A stretch of 64,000 bases of DNA, taken from assembly GCF_901538265.1 (NCBI RefSeq), contig NZ_LR593886.1, positions 5,663,738 through 5,727,737 on the forward strand, given 5' to 3'. The translations under genes were made by a program, and so were the position numbers. Origin of the DNA: Gemmata massiliana. GTDB lineage: Bacteria; Planctomycetota; Planctomycetia; Gemmatales; Gemmataceae. Shown in pieces: positions 33,201 to 35,314 of the stretch. A model generated the notes under the pieces. The model was not told the origin of the DNA and ran no database searches. It saw nothing but the letters and a program-made list of their open reading frames with translations. Within the stretch, counting starts at the first letter, position 1; each line of letters begins with the position of its first letter.

Positions 33201-33927
33201 TACCCGAACCGGCACTCGCGCTGTTCAAAGTGAATGAATTCGAGGCCGGTTGAGCAACCACGGGAGGAGGGGTCGTTTTAAAGTTCGGCTGAGTAAAGGC
33301 CCCGTCCGTGGAGCCCGTTGCCAATACCGGTCCTGAGGTGCTACCAGAATCGCTCGCGCTCGCCTCCGCACCGGATGCCCCAAAAGGGGCACTCAGATTA
33401 GAACCTTCGACCGGTAAGTTCGAGATGGATGCTGTTGACTCGAAGAACGAATTGATGTCAGCGACTGGAATGGCCCAGAACTGATCGAGCGGGTCGGGTG
33501 CCGAGCCGACCGCCAAATCGCCTGCCCCGACCGTAGGGTCCGCGCCGTGGGCCGGCTGTTCGGGTGCCATCGGACGGTCCGCCAACGCGCCGGGGTCCTC
33601 GGGCAACCAGTGGGTGAGTGGTTCAGGCGGGTCGCCCACGGTGGCCGGCGCCGTGCCGCCCCGGGGGCCTACGGACAACAGGGCGAAATCGCCGACAGCA
33701 AGCGCCATGCCCTCGAGCGGGTCGGAGAATTGGTACCCCAAGGCCGCCAGCGCGATCCCACCGGCCAAGCTCCCAGTATGATCTCGTGATTCCATCGGGG
33801 CCAACAGGAGGCGCGCCCGACGCGCGGCTTCTCGTCGGGGACGGGAGCGGCGCCCGGTCAGGCGATTGACAACAGCGTGGAACCCACGAACGAAATGAGT
33901 GAGCAAGCGGGCGAACAGCCGGCGCAT
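9229..33927 (-). CDS. Giant repeat protein with RHS shell, HINT and CdiA-like nuclease toxin
   Basis: One unbroken frame of 8,232 codons. From the N terminus: residues 1-275, a basic leader and low-complexity linker ending in GGSGGSGGSG; 276-2,222, 16 SdrD_B-like repeats (GSIGDRVWNDANGNGVQDAG type); 2,223-3,118, 8 Calx-beta-like repeats; about 3,119-5,509, some 23 PKD-like repeats (INWGDGTTSxG type); 5,510-5,765, a beta-rich bridge; 5,765-7,657, about 50 YD repeats ending in the RHS core-associated block; 7,658-7,850, glycine-rich hydrophobic segments; 7,851-7,988, a HINT domain; 7,989-8,232, a nuclease-like toxin. The ATG at 33,927 has AGGA about 8 bases upstream. No classical signal peptide is seen; residues near 44 (LLLAPMESRD) resemble the planctomycete N-terminal LExLExR motif. 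Likely exported, with a calcium-rich stalk holding a toxin-containing shell; the export route is unknown. Confidence 0.92.
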   Translation of the reverse strand: MRRLFARLLTHFVRGFHAVVNRLTGRRSRPRREAARRARLLLAPMESRDHTGSLAGGIALAALGYQFSDPLEGMALAVGDFALLSVGPRGGTAPATVGDPPEPLTHWLPEDPGALADRPMAPEQPAHGADPTVGAGDLAVGSAPDPLDQFWAIPVADINSFFESTASISNLPVEGSNLSAPFGASGAEASASDSGSTSGPVLATGSTDGAFTQPNFKTTPPPVVAQPASNSFTLNSASAGSGTPFSINGESPEPPVPIGSGGSGGSGGSGVPIPLGSIGDRVWSDANANGLQDTGESGMSGVTVRLYDQTGTTVLGTTTTGSDGSYAFTGLGAGTYQVEVVAPSGYTFTLKDQGSDDAFDSDADPSTGRITGILLTTGQNLARADAGLRPASGGSGSGAPTGSIGDRVWNDANGNGVQDAGESGMSGVTVRLRDGTGATVLGTTVTGADGSYVFTGLGANTYQVEVVAPSGYTWTLKDQGSNDALDSDADVSTGRITGIILASGATLTSADAGLRPGSGGSGVPTGSIGDRVWNDVDRNGLQDAGESGMSGVTVRLYDQTGTTVLGTTTTGSDGSYAFTGLGAGTYQVEVVAPSGYTWTFKDQLSDDAVDSDADPSTGRITGITLAAGQTITSADTGLRLVLGSIGDRVWNDANGNGVQDAGESGMSGVTVRLYDQTGATVLRATTTDSDGSYVFTELVAGTYQVWVTAPLGYTFTLKDQGADDAADSDASVPDGLVTDGRITGLALATGQSLTSADAGLRPALSGSGSGSIGNRVWNDANGNGIQDAGESGLAGVTVRLYDLFALTPLATTVTGADGSYRIMVLGGAYYRLAFVRPSGYVLSPSNAGSNDGVDSDANPTDGQTDPFYVGVGATLTDIDAGFYPGSGAPTGSIGDRVWNDANGNGIQDAGESGLAGVTVRLYDLFALTPLATTVTGANGSYAFAVPGGAYYRLAFVRPNGYMASVSNYGNDSTDSDADSGNGQTDPFYVGGGAAVTDVDAGFYSSAMWTGLISGRVWSDTNGNGVQDAGEPALAGLTVELVDGAGATGLGSMRTGADGSYAFLWLGAGTYQIWITPPPGYTYTLKDQGANDAVDSDVNPSTGRITGLVLASEGTLTNVDAGLRAASGGSGSSSGSISGRVWNDTNGNGVQDAGEPGVSGHLVQLVGAALTTKTSADGSYVFTGLGASTYEVWVQPSTFSTAPLGYTFTLKDQGSNDAVDSDADPSTGHITGIVLASGQTITSADVGIRPASGSGLIADRVWNDANGNGLQDAGERGLAGVTVRLYDLSGRQVGGATTGADGSYRIMVLGGAYYRLAFVRPSGYVLSPSNAGSNDGVDSDANPTDGQTDPFYVGVGATLTDIDAGFYPGSGAPTGSIGDRVWNDANGNGIQDAGESGLAGVTVRLYDLFALTPLATTVTGANGSYAFAVPGGAYYRLAFVAPSGYTYTLKDQGSNDAADSDANATDGRTDPFYVTTGALGGVGAGLRPGSGGSGSGAPTGSIGDRVWNDANGNGVQDAGESGMSGVTVRLRDGTGATVLGTTVTGADGSYVFTGLGANTYQVEVVAPSGYTWTLKDQGSNDALDSDADVSTGRITGIILASGATLTSADAGLRPVPTASIGDRVWNDANGNGVQDAGESGMSGVAVYLRDEGEELVGSTVTNASGNYTFTGFGAGYYQVSFVLPSGYQFSPQNAGSDDTADSDVYSSGYTDYFYVASGATNNTIDAGMYLPPPPPPPGSIGDRVWNDANGNGVQDAGESGMSGVTVRLRDQTGATVLGTTTTGSDGSYAFTGLGAGTYQVEVVAPSGYTFTLKDQGSNDALDSDADVSTGRITGITLAAGQNLTSADAGLRPASGGSGSGAPTGSIGDRVWNDANGNGVQDAGESGMGGISVILRDGAGNYIASTTTGANGSYVFTGLSAGTYQVWITAPSGYTWTLKDQGSDDALDSDADVSTGRITGITLAAGQNLTSADAGLRTQSGGPPNSIGDRVWNDANGNGVQDAGESGMSGVVVTLRDGTGTIYIASTTTGSDGSYVFTGLSAGTYQIGATAPSGYVFTLKDQGSDDALDSDADVSTGRINGITLASGQTITSADFGLRPGSGGSGTPPGSIGDRVWNDANGNGVQDAGESGMSGVTVRLRDQTGTTVLGTTTTGSDGSYAFTGLGAGTYQVEVVAPSGYTFTLKDQGSNDTVDSDADVSTGRITGIVLAAGQNLTSADAGVYLIKPVVTVVASGAVAAEVGGTGTYRIDRTGDITNPLVVYFQMTGSATSPGSAGADYSLAGPTGGPTYQITIPANQSSVSVSLNPVNDGLAEGSESAQLVLVANSAYTLGPSNTATVTITDPVPTVSLGAATYQVTEGGSVEVTVTLNSATSQPVSVSYRTENSSAVAGADYTAISGTLTFAPGQTTKTISVSITDDVIWEGEETFQVVLSNPTGGAVLGVATAEVRIADNEPVPKVEFVQPIFEGREWSTSATVTVRLSAPAARELTVGYTTVNGTATAPSDYTAASGTLVFAPGETSKTFTVTVVDDRLFEATEIVALQLVNPTGGVVLGAQQAAELRIADDDPAPRVGFYYYSQSLSVTESNTTVQVTLVLSAPAGAPVSVGYTVRGGTATAPTDFTAATGTVTFAPGETSKSFFVTVADDSLAEGAETVFLSLSSPVGALLGVSSAVLTINDNESAPQIQFATPEFTAAEGQTATITVRLTAPSAQQVTVQYATWNGTATALSDYATAAGTLVFAPGETERTFEVALTDDGVWEGQQTVALALSNATGGAVLGSSSSTLRITDGDAPPEIRVGPGEIELAEGGTGEIEITLSRPAEQTITVWYSTADQTAAAGADYTQLSGSVVFAPGETTRTVSLAALEDTAAEGNETFTIGLASASAGTVNNTPAVVTIADNDAPMVGFVLGEITVSEAGGPVTLAVRLSRPSPFTVTVPYVTRGGTATGDDYVASQGTLTFAPGVTEQVITVALVNDTAAEEDETFTIELGQPANAALGAARAEITVRDNDTPPRVRFQATDARAVEGAGPLTLTVELSAPAATTVTVNYAAVAGTASAGSDYAPATGSVTFLPGQTTATISISPINNTVAEPDENLTVRLSAPVGAVLENEEIVVTIADDELTATGQTIAAVQGRPATAVLATITSADPAVTVNSLAARIEWGDGTVTTGTVEAVQGGFAVRGGYSYADVGEYLARVTVTHSSGALVAAVAAVQVAASPITIVAKPVTVNEGAVFNDLVAAFRTTKPNPTVGDFAASIQWGDGTTSTGTVQPDGTGGFMVRGTHTYTGFGPRAIRVRVSDGAGDSATSAGTAEVTDAPIAVSGVPITGGVQGVAFDGIVATFTDANPGGTAGDFEAVIEWGDGTTSVGTVAPAGNGYRVAGSHAYRVFGSFAVVVRVSTVYPGTTTASVSTPVTIADAPLVASGTEFAVAVGREFTGTVATFTDGNPLAEPADFTVTINWGDGTTGSGTVVRVGTGQFRVVASHTYATSGNRAVAVSISASDGGPASAQSTGRVTESAATAGVPFAFSTTFSDPGASAGAFSTTIVWGDGLSSAGTVTSLGAGLFRVDGTHTYTTVAAFTVTATVTRSGAAAVVRTGTVTVSDAPLVLTAGPVAANEGQLFNGPVATFAYTGTGTFVAVIEWESGQTTPGTVTALGGGQFRVAGQWTYQKAGARPVRVTVTSPFGTQTSASGTATVTDAALASSGRTIQAVKGAQFDGIVATFTDANPFGKESDVTATINWGDGSTSQGTVQKGAGGGFEVVGQHRYATAGTFSATVTIASVAPGTATTTAALTAIVTTAAITVKGTDLRAGRGVQLLNGVVATFTTADEDADESDFAAVVNWGDGTTSAGTVKTDGNGGFRVTGTHTYSIAGSYTVTVTVARPGATDGQGTAIARVGAMTAAEGQSTTGTVLTFARPGAAANEFTAVINWGDGGTSTGTVAADGANFVVAGTHTYHDVGYYPVSVELRRNNGSPETLLSGVFVLDAPLSVTVPALSAVARIGTTGLVATFTDANPFSSSDDFLVVIDWGDGSMSTGEVTGGNGSFAVHSAHSYMLNGAYPVSVTVRDVDGGAATASNTATVGRPGLAVTGEVLQIQEGASFYGVVATFVDPDPAANENQYTATIFWGDGTTSAGIVSGDGFGRFEVRGSKQYNSPGGFIIGVTVTQPGGAPGTGSSVASVADAPITVTEQTVNLAVGSTANHTLATFVDGNLNSGAANFTARIDWGDGIRNNGQVLVEGGRFVIKGVHPYAREGVYSVTITLTDRGSGQVYRVKSTALVADQAAALTVPPVNTIEGQVFTNQTIARFKHPDTTRNAAEYTAVINWGDGTVTENAQIKALGNGIYAVLGTHVYTDRHDRADVNSPYAYAKITVTVTTVKNGLQAIGDSRVVVGDATLTGTPRSVEVIQGQPYTGSVARFTDANIYTPPQAFTAEINWGDGVTSTGRVRAFGNGVFEVTSPGTYHKARQGATPITVTVLDKDGSSVTINSYVSVLDTAIDARGANVVTSGEFDGTVATFTVGDPTAVAADYSATIEWSSGVTSRGDVSRNADGSFTVNGRRTFSSSGTSLIKITVTGPGGAVVTTSTGVRVEIPGTFTVDLVPIEAIEDTTFSGVVAYIHDNLLKEPYYNYSQFRAIIEWGDGTSGSGISGSGIIEQTGIGEFRVKGWMRYAQNGVYTMRISVTRSDDGVAVVRELLNAVTVSDRAELITPSMSAPIAGVAYKGLLGKFIENPLDPKGNYSATVDWGDGTVAAAVIYGARDTLPEYSEQYRSSNVYTGIFDPSQTSPSFRGDGVFVIFANPHTYSQTGYYQVAITISDVEGSVTRKQFELLVTGSGTYAYMDTYVQNPDIAISVKSISAVEGQLQQFDLATFTDSTPIDNWLGDYWTGYYSSPSSYAAYVDWGDGTSGDYISGGYLTIESDLDATNPNQSLVRGSVKGSHRYYEDGSYTIRVFVWDVNYRQNPYSYNSWNPTGPTYWAWRVGAAPATIAQRGAPIPADINVSLSLDSANMGQTLSQVTVATFTAIGLDDGGSPAESFAATIYWGDGTVEQGSVTGANGSYAVIGTHVYSSARVVKFRVEVIHPKLSASATGTVLISIPTGGSGYTFWGATQEVPVYHWSTSPVLAAFAPLNAPNEVLVASDYSASIQWGDGTSGSAIVLPGGNKLYIAGGYYYQQEGVYRVCISIMKKGAFIGTVVATITARAVVAGADGYVDAATFRLPNRFDTGFAATINWGDGEQSHVTHDSTYPYAYYGPIDSAVLRYAHTYKAPGVKTITTSVVDGSANDSNSQTRAIVVGEAPIEVTAYRPLIQTTQGESFTELLAHVIEYNPYNTDDLSRYTAWVVWGDGVQAERAELIQNADGTMSVRGTHQYLRKGGYSAAVFICLAGESADLLRAIATAWFSVQVASRAWEVSVKPIGSVVGLQAGPITVGIIRELDAQAASVAVATDYTAVIEWGIYAQASPATIVADGVGQFKIVSEYIYTTAGLFNVKVKVTGRAGTRVAQGTATVITSVTDGGAVAGQVRENDPDRALMIPVGTATVTPNTGGVRLAHGLDFDLSPGTTVGGAPALVYNSDTTAVQPIVEFALTLPAQGVLGGEEVRPTRIDINLYWEGEDGTLSPTPATYQFTPHSGDSTTQFLLSAMAGVQVTRSGFYSWRADIVIHYTDGPEPYSIQFRSQGETPVVVRSQASGSIPVGDGWGIAGVDQIVLEGAPSTSYYDRFLLVLGTGDYRVFTETGPASDAFTSTGDFGTLNRNPATGQYTYTAVDKTRRVFDAQGRLIAVIDRHQKVITYQYDASGRLAAVDAPDGGHTQLAYSNGVVVITEPGARTVTLGLVNGRLEKITDPADPVGPEFGPDLISPPAERTFVYANGKLTQDKWGGRETNFEYNAFGRVKAVELGSGLGSRTVFSPAATRGMPGAGTDSHIPTAATAVVDAPGGDRLVTYTLDRLGRVLQSDSLWYEVTLEEGRYEFDRDSTVVTEKWVRNAVGQVTAYTDALNRTTQYWYDSPSYGGGLRWVTYPDGTYRYYNYDPTYHFVILAQDEAGKGTTSTYTAAGDLDTVTNALGQETVYTWDDGLLRTATDALDRVTTYLYDANRRLQVVINALGARTTYSYDAAGNVRTVTDARGTVTATVYDSRNLLRSATDGEGGRTRTTYNADGGVAAQYDERGTLTTYLYDARGWLKATTEAVGLLEARRTEWEYDAVGNVIKLTTGISVKPDGSPNGPYGHTSVTTYAYDSLGYRTGMTEGANSPLEARVTTYAYDKAGQLRRTVNALGVVNAYEYDVRGRRTALYEAWELVSVVSNTLVPSFARGTRWEYDAVGNVIKTFTGISRRESLAAPTIGTADQLAVPQGDPQVVETRYEYDNLHRVVRVHEAYGRPEARMTETQYDAVGNVTRVIVGMATLGTASGYARPTATKFEYDGLNRLTKTIEALGTPDQRQTVTEYDAVGNVVREYDALGRRTDYAYDRANRLTSAWQGVTFSALGIRLYDRASFYEYDQAGNLVTFTTGLSTNYKSAKSVTTHAYDRLNRRTGTTDGANDPVLLRRSTTAYDANDNVTRITTGESPTKAIGETGLQYSRPVSTTFMYNELNQRVVTLEEVGAGESGTEYLITDEKYDKIGNLSSRTAKSSKDRNAYSYTYFRYDQLNRLVGMYQGANDWANGGAKAYLRGTRFEYDVAGNQRAVITGLSSETTVDWYKTTALEARTEFEYDALNRLVKQRDGVDSQGRALRLTTIAYDAVDNQVSVTNALGVETRFEYDDLGRLRKTIEGNTVRGNKALTPLVASRAYDAADRVLWERDARGSYTIYQYDSLDHRTAVYEGDVSPTPDPLKYLRRTTYAYDADDNVISSSVMKSSTDRTVVTSAMEYDVHRRLIRLTEAVGTPDQRVTLREYDAADNLMAVIDGRAAGDRSNRTYRTAYDYDRRGRQTRVYGPDGSINKFEYDALGRVRWVTDAAGYLTGYAYDALGQVREISRAPFQGVDPISPDQKDFPVLKDLRIVSKFEYDAAGNRTVRIEGSDDKNSTQITKTVTRYDVLNRVESETTDGLTTINTYDAMGNVVRLTSPDGVQTKFVYDAFNRRTSETTRVLVRNQGRLGYETTGTTEFKYYDNGDLASVTDPREVWRSFKYDRLGRVIQEWDRQEVSKYTYDSQGGILTATNAAGTVTFTYDNLFRVKTETDVYGVKLTSTYDLAGNRTKLEDSLGGGIRSEYDAANRLRARAVYSTVPGQPGQVDAQLGFAQTWDKRGLLATRTAGEGSFQPSGYQVGTWQAGLGAFYSNKFEVNKNLTYTQATYTFDSNGHLALLEQLFDGSILWGAKKRLTAYYYGPTGRLALELWNTELKAQVTEADLRYESKGRKALTYLYDKAGQVEAGTDSAFNNDVTYQYSGTRKVKVTENGTGAALEYVYGGGNQLLTDGRYKYAYDLSGNRIKKEQIAKGKIDGVIQNKEWTYSYDSRNRLTEVVEYDRRTDLTLTSTFRYDALGRLVSSFASQRTDSGGTANVVERYVYDGDNVYMDLAGNFGAPVTAAAARYLRGDQTDDLVGRIGGGEARLYLTDRLGSVRNVLTSTTMVSYSYDTYGTRRVVDNKDGTKPDKGIAWERYGYTGRQIDRTTGIQHNRARWYDSRVGVWLNQDPISYSGGDTNLYRYVGNDPVNRTDPSGHAAHVAVTATVGAVVGGLIGGVGAYLETGSLSEAAGAAGRGAISGFVSGAVAGLTGGMSLFASGVLAAGAGNLTSQGLEIAAGKRSGWSWKEFGISAVTGGLGAVAGGKISKVISDVTGGSNVGPAVCNIGTGKAIAVQISRAVDGAAGGFVGDAFTQAGMIGAGLQKEWNWTQSVLAAAGGAIGGLMTYRMTRACFTAGTPLLTPDGAKSIELFQIGDLVFSRDEHDLEGPVEPKVVEEVFVRDSLVLFLHIGGRRIGTTGEHPFWVRGKGWLPANQIVAGDHLIGHDNQWIMVHAVEATEERQSVYNLRIADHHTYFVGCDEWGFSAWAHNSYDSNSVRNRQIEEDAFNQLFGLNMSEAEARSLARYGAADGTVGNVLLSAIANGDVAANYAHDAHNTTELANWNRYRQQLENSMIIPGFVLPTATGLLRANPLPGDPTDARNNNAHMRENETARALAMRHGYDVVQPPDVAGPANPDYSLYGPGLRIGGEIFDAYAPQSAAPGQPLPRPNWNTIWDTVNTKAVHQAENVILIIDDIRASPADVAANFTGQYAIPRLRRLWVMQGGDLHPIVGPA
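9232..9963 (-). other. C-terminal toxin module, CdiA-like tRNA nuclease (residues 7,989-8,232)
   Basis: After the HINT Asn comes a helical entry region and then a module resembling the tRNA nuclease C-terminal domain of CdiA toxins: MRENETARALAMRHGYDVVQ, NPDYSLYG, GEIFDAYAPQS, IWDTVNTKAVHQAENVILII and LWVMQGGDLHPI. A PD-(D/E)xK-like active site can be proposed from E8107/E8109, D8135, E8148/D8151 and K8179. Family assignment rests on remembered motifs, not on a search. The expected effect is tRNA cleavage in a target cell. Composition is AT-richer than the RHS part, as usual for exchanged toxin tips. Confidence 0.78.
9964..10377 (-). other. HINT (intein-like self-cleaving) domain, residues 7,851-7,988
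   Basis: The domain starts at a Cys in ACFTAGTPLLTPDG, contains TGEHPFWVRGKGWLPANQI with the block-B His, then VYNLRIADHHTYFVG, and ends WAHN. The initial Cys and terminal His-Asn are the hallmarks of HINT self-cleavage. In polymorphic toxins this domain releases the downstream toxin. Cutting after Asn 7,988 would free a 244-residue C-terminal piece. Confidence 0.9.
10958..11150 (-). other. RHS core-associated motif region
   Basis: The stretch reads RYGYTGRQIDRTTGIQHNRA, then RWYDSRVGVWLNQDPISYSGG and NLYRYVGNDPVNRTDPSG. This is the conserved end of RHS cores (DPIGLxGGxNLYxYxxNxPxxxxDPxG type) that plugs the shell and marks the border to the variable C-terminal module. It fixes the orientation and completeness of the shell. 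Confidence 0.92.
11151..16640 (-). repeat. YD/RHS repeat shell
   Basis: About 50 short repeats of the form xEYDAxGRLxxV, for example YAYDKAGQLRRT and FEYDALNRLVKQ, following an opening RVFDAQGRLIAVIDR. In known RHS and TcC proteins such repeats wind into a hollow beta cocoon that encloses the C-terminal toxin. The count is by eye. The number of repeats is in the range able to form a complete shell. Confidence 0.9.
17400..24574 (-). repeat. About 23 PKD-like repeats
   Basis: Units of about 90-110 residues built on a YTAVINWGDGTTSxGTV strand pair, a GxFxVxGTHTY turn and a final VTVTVxRxGG strand. The WGDG signature recurs 20 or more times; two or three units have lost it (IEWESGQ, IEWSSGV, IEWGIYA). 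PKD domains are Ig-like spacers of surface proteins. Units nearest the RHS part, about 17,600-20,100, are irregular in length and AT-richer than the rest, suggesting a different origin from the upstream units. Confidence 0.83.
24575..27261 (-). repeat. Eight Calx-beta-like repeats
   Basis: Eight units of about 105 residues. Typical elements are an opening such as VSLGAATYQVTEGGSVEVTV, a middle GADYTAISGTLTFAPGQTTK, and an end such as EGEETFQVVLSNPTGGAVLG closing on a DNExP-type calcium loop. The first unit is the most divergent. The fold is a calcium-binding Ig-like sandwich common in large adhesins. The units are far less alike at DNA level than the SdrD_B units, so this block is older or under weaker homogenisation. 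Confidence 0.85.
29612..30032 (-). repeat. 421-bp internal duplicate, copy A
   Basis: This stretch is base-for-base identical, as far as I can read, to 31,061-31,481 (offset 1,449). It covers the end of one AYYRLAFV-type unit and most of its neighbour, so four units lie between the copy starts. Flanks diverge on both sides, pointing to recent unequal crossover or gene conversion within the gene. Confidence 0.85.
31061..31481 (-). repeat. 421-bp internal duplicate, copy B
   Basis: Partner of 29,612-30,032 with no mismatch noticed. A second near-identical pair of about 350 bases lies at about 29,091-29,440 and 32,386-32,735, with only about three differences, so homogenisation has acted more than once in this repeat block. 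Confidence 0.85.
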
Positions 33928-34379
33928 GCGGACATCCTGTTGGGTGGGCGGCCCGTTCGTCCGACGGTTCGGAGATTTGGCGCGCGAGTCGAGGGATTAC
34001 ACACAACCCAACGGTCGCAGTCAATCGCCGATCAGGGCGTACGTCAGTGGCCATCGGTGGCAACGCGACGTAAGTTACTCTGTACGCAAAATTTATGTTG
34101 TGAAATAATTTTGCGGCGTGAATTAAAAAATCCTGACCGATCAGCGATTAAAGTAAATGATCAATGCAGTCGCCGATCGCGCAACGATACGGATCGTATC
34201 GCACCGTAAAAACAACTCTTTTCAAATCTCAATTGATTTTAAAAATAAATTCACTTACCCAACGTCTCCCACAATCGAATTCGTAACGGCGGAACCTGGG
34301 CGAGATCCCCGACCTACTCGAGCCCAGAACGCAGGAACTGGCCTGGGAGCGCGGCGACCACGCGGCGGTACTACGAGCG
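33928..34379. promoter_or_regulatory. AT-rich upstream region of the giant gene
   Basis: About 450 bases without a convincing gene. The part from about 34,080 to 34,260 is strikingly AT-rich against the high-GC surroundings, with runs such as attttaaaaataaattcac. It probably holds the promoter and control sites of the giant gene reading left. I could not fix a -10/-35 pair with confidence. Short open frames here look like chance. Confidence 0.5.
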
Positions 34380-34844
34380 GTGACGGCGAGCGTGGAGGCC
34401 ATCGCCCGGTTGTTCGATCGGGTCTGGGCCGAACAATTCATGAGCGGCGAGGGGGAACCAGACCAAGGAGCCGATATACGTGTTCATCTCAGTACGATCT
34501 CGCGCACGATACCCGCACTGATCTATCCGGACCGTCTCCCATCGGCCCCGGGGCCTCACATCAGATTGCACCGCGACCTGCTCGACCCCACCCGGCTAAC
34601 TGCGCGACACCGCGCCACCCTCGCCGAACTGCTCCGCGCAGAGGCGTTCGACCGCAGGTCATGTGTGAGCACCCGCGATCTGGCACGCGCGGTCGACGAT
34701 CCGAGCGCAAAGGAGACTTCGTTCAAGGACCCGGTGTCCGAGCTACGCAGCTGGGAGTGTGTCGATACGGCGGAGGGGCGCACGGGCGGTGTTTGGCTCA
34801 CCCCACGGGCCGAGCCATTGCCGAGGGCGGTGGGGCCTGACTAA
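34380..34844 (+). CDS. Hypothetical protein, winged-helix-like C terminus
   Basis: A frame of 154 residues from a GTG at 34,380. In the same frame protein-like sequence continues upstream (LAWERGDHAAVLRAV), back to a stop near 34,290, without an ATG, so the true start is unclear and the gene may be 5'-truncated. The C-terminal half, AELLRAEAFDRRSCVSTRDL then PVSELRSWECVDTAEG and GGVWLTPRA, looks like a small winged helix with a beta hairpin. I do not recognise a named family. It sits just before the excisionase-like gene and could be a regulator of the element. Confidence 0.45.
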   Translation: MTASVEAIARLFDRVWAEQFMSGEGEPDQGADIRVHLSTISRTIPALIYPDRLPSAPGPHIRLHRDLLDPTRLTARHRATLAELLRAEAFDRRSCVSTRDLARAVDDPSAKETSFKDPVSELRSWECVDTAEGRTGGVWLTPRAEPLPRAVGPD

Positions 34845-34973
34845 ACGGCGCGAAACTGAGCGCTCCGTTCCCTGAACCGTGCGCTCAGTTTCCTGCCCGT
34901 TTGGGAGGCGCGGTTCGGTCGAATACCTGTGTACCGGGGACGCACGACTCCGGTCCCAACACAGGAGCCCGTT

Positions 34974-35174
34974 GTGAACCCGCCCCCTCCGACTTCGTCG
35001 GGCGCGCACCCGCGCTCGCCCTGGCCGCTCGACGCGGCGGCGGCGTATCTCCAGATCTCCGCGCGTCACCTACACCGCCTCCTCGGCGCTAACAAGGTTC
35101 GGTCCGTGCGCTTGGGGCGCCGCCGACTGATTCCCGATGCCGAGGTCCAGCGCCTCGCCCGCGACGGGTGCTGA
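34974..35174 (+). CDS. Excisionase-like HTH DNA-binding protein
   Basis: A 66-residue protein whose core WPLDAAAAYLQISARHLHRL, then RSVRLGRRRLIPDAEVQRLA, is the standard short MerR/excisionase-type HTH with its wing, as in AlpA-like regulators. The GTG at 34,974 follows AGGAG at a good distance; the longer frame starting at 34,929 adds nothing family-like. Such proteins direct excision or control the integrase of integrative elements. It is the most intact recombination-related gene left, 140 bases ahead of the decayed primase and on the same strand as the integrase. Confidence 0.75.
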   Translation: MNPPPPTSSGAHPRSPWPLDAAAAYLQISARHLHRLLGANKVRSVRLGRRRLIPDAEVQRLARDGC

Positions 35175-35314
35175 GCGCGGGGGCACACCGCTGATCCGCT
35201 CGGATGACTGCGCCCAACCAATCAAAACATATCCGCCGGGTCGCCACAACTGCCGGGGCCTGGTGCTTGACGCACCGGCGCAGCGACGCGCCGTTCATTA
35301 CGGATTCAAGGACG

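Noticed and set aside
33877-34209. Short plus-strand frames over the start of the giant gene
   Set aside because: They overlap the giant gene start and its AT-rich upstream region, with no motif or ribosome site.
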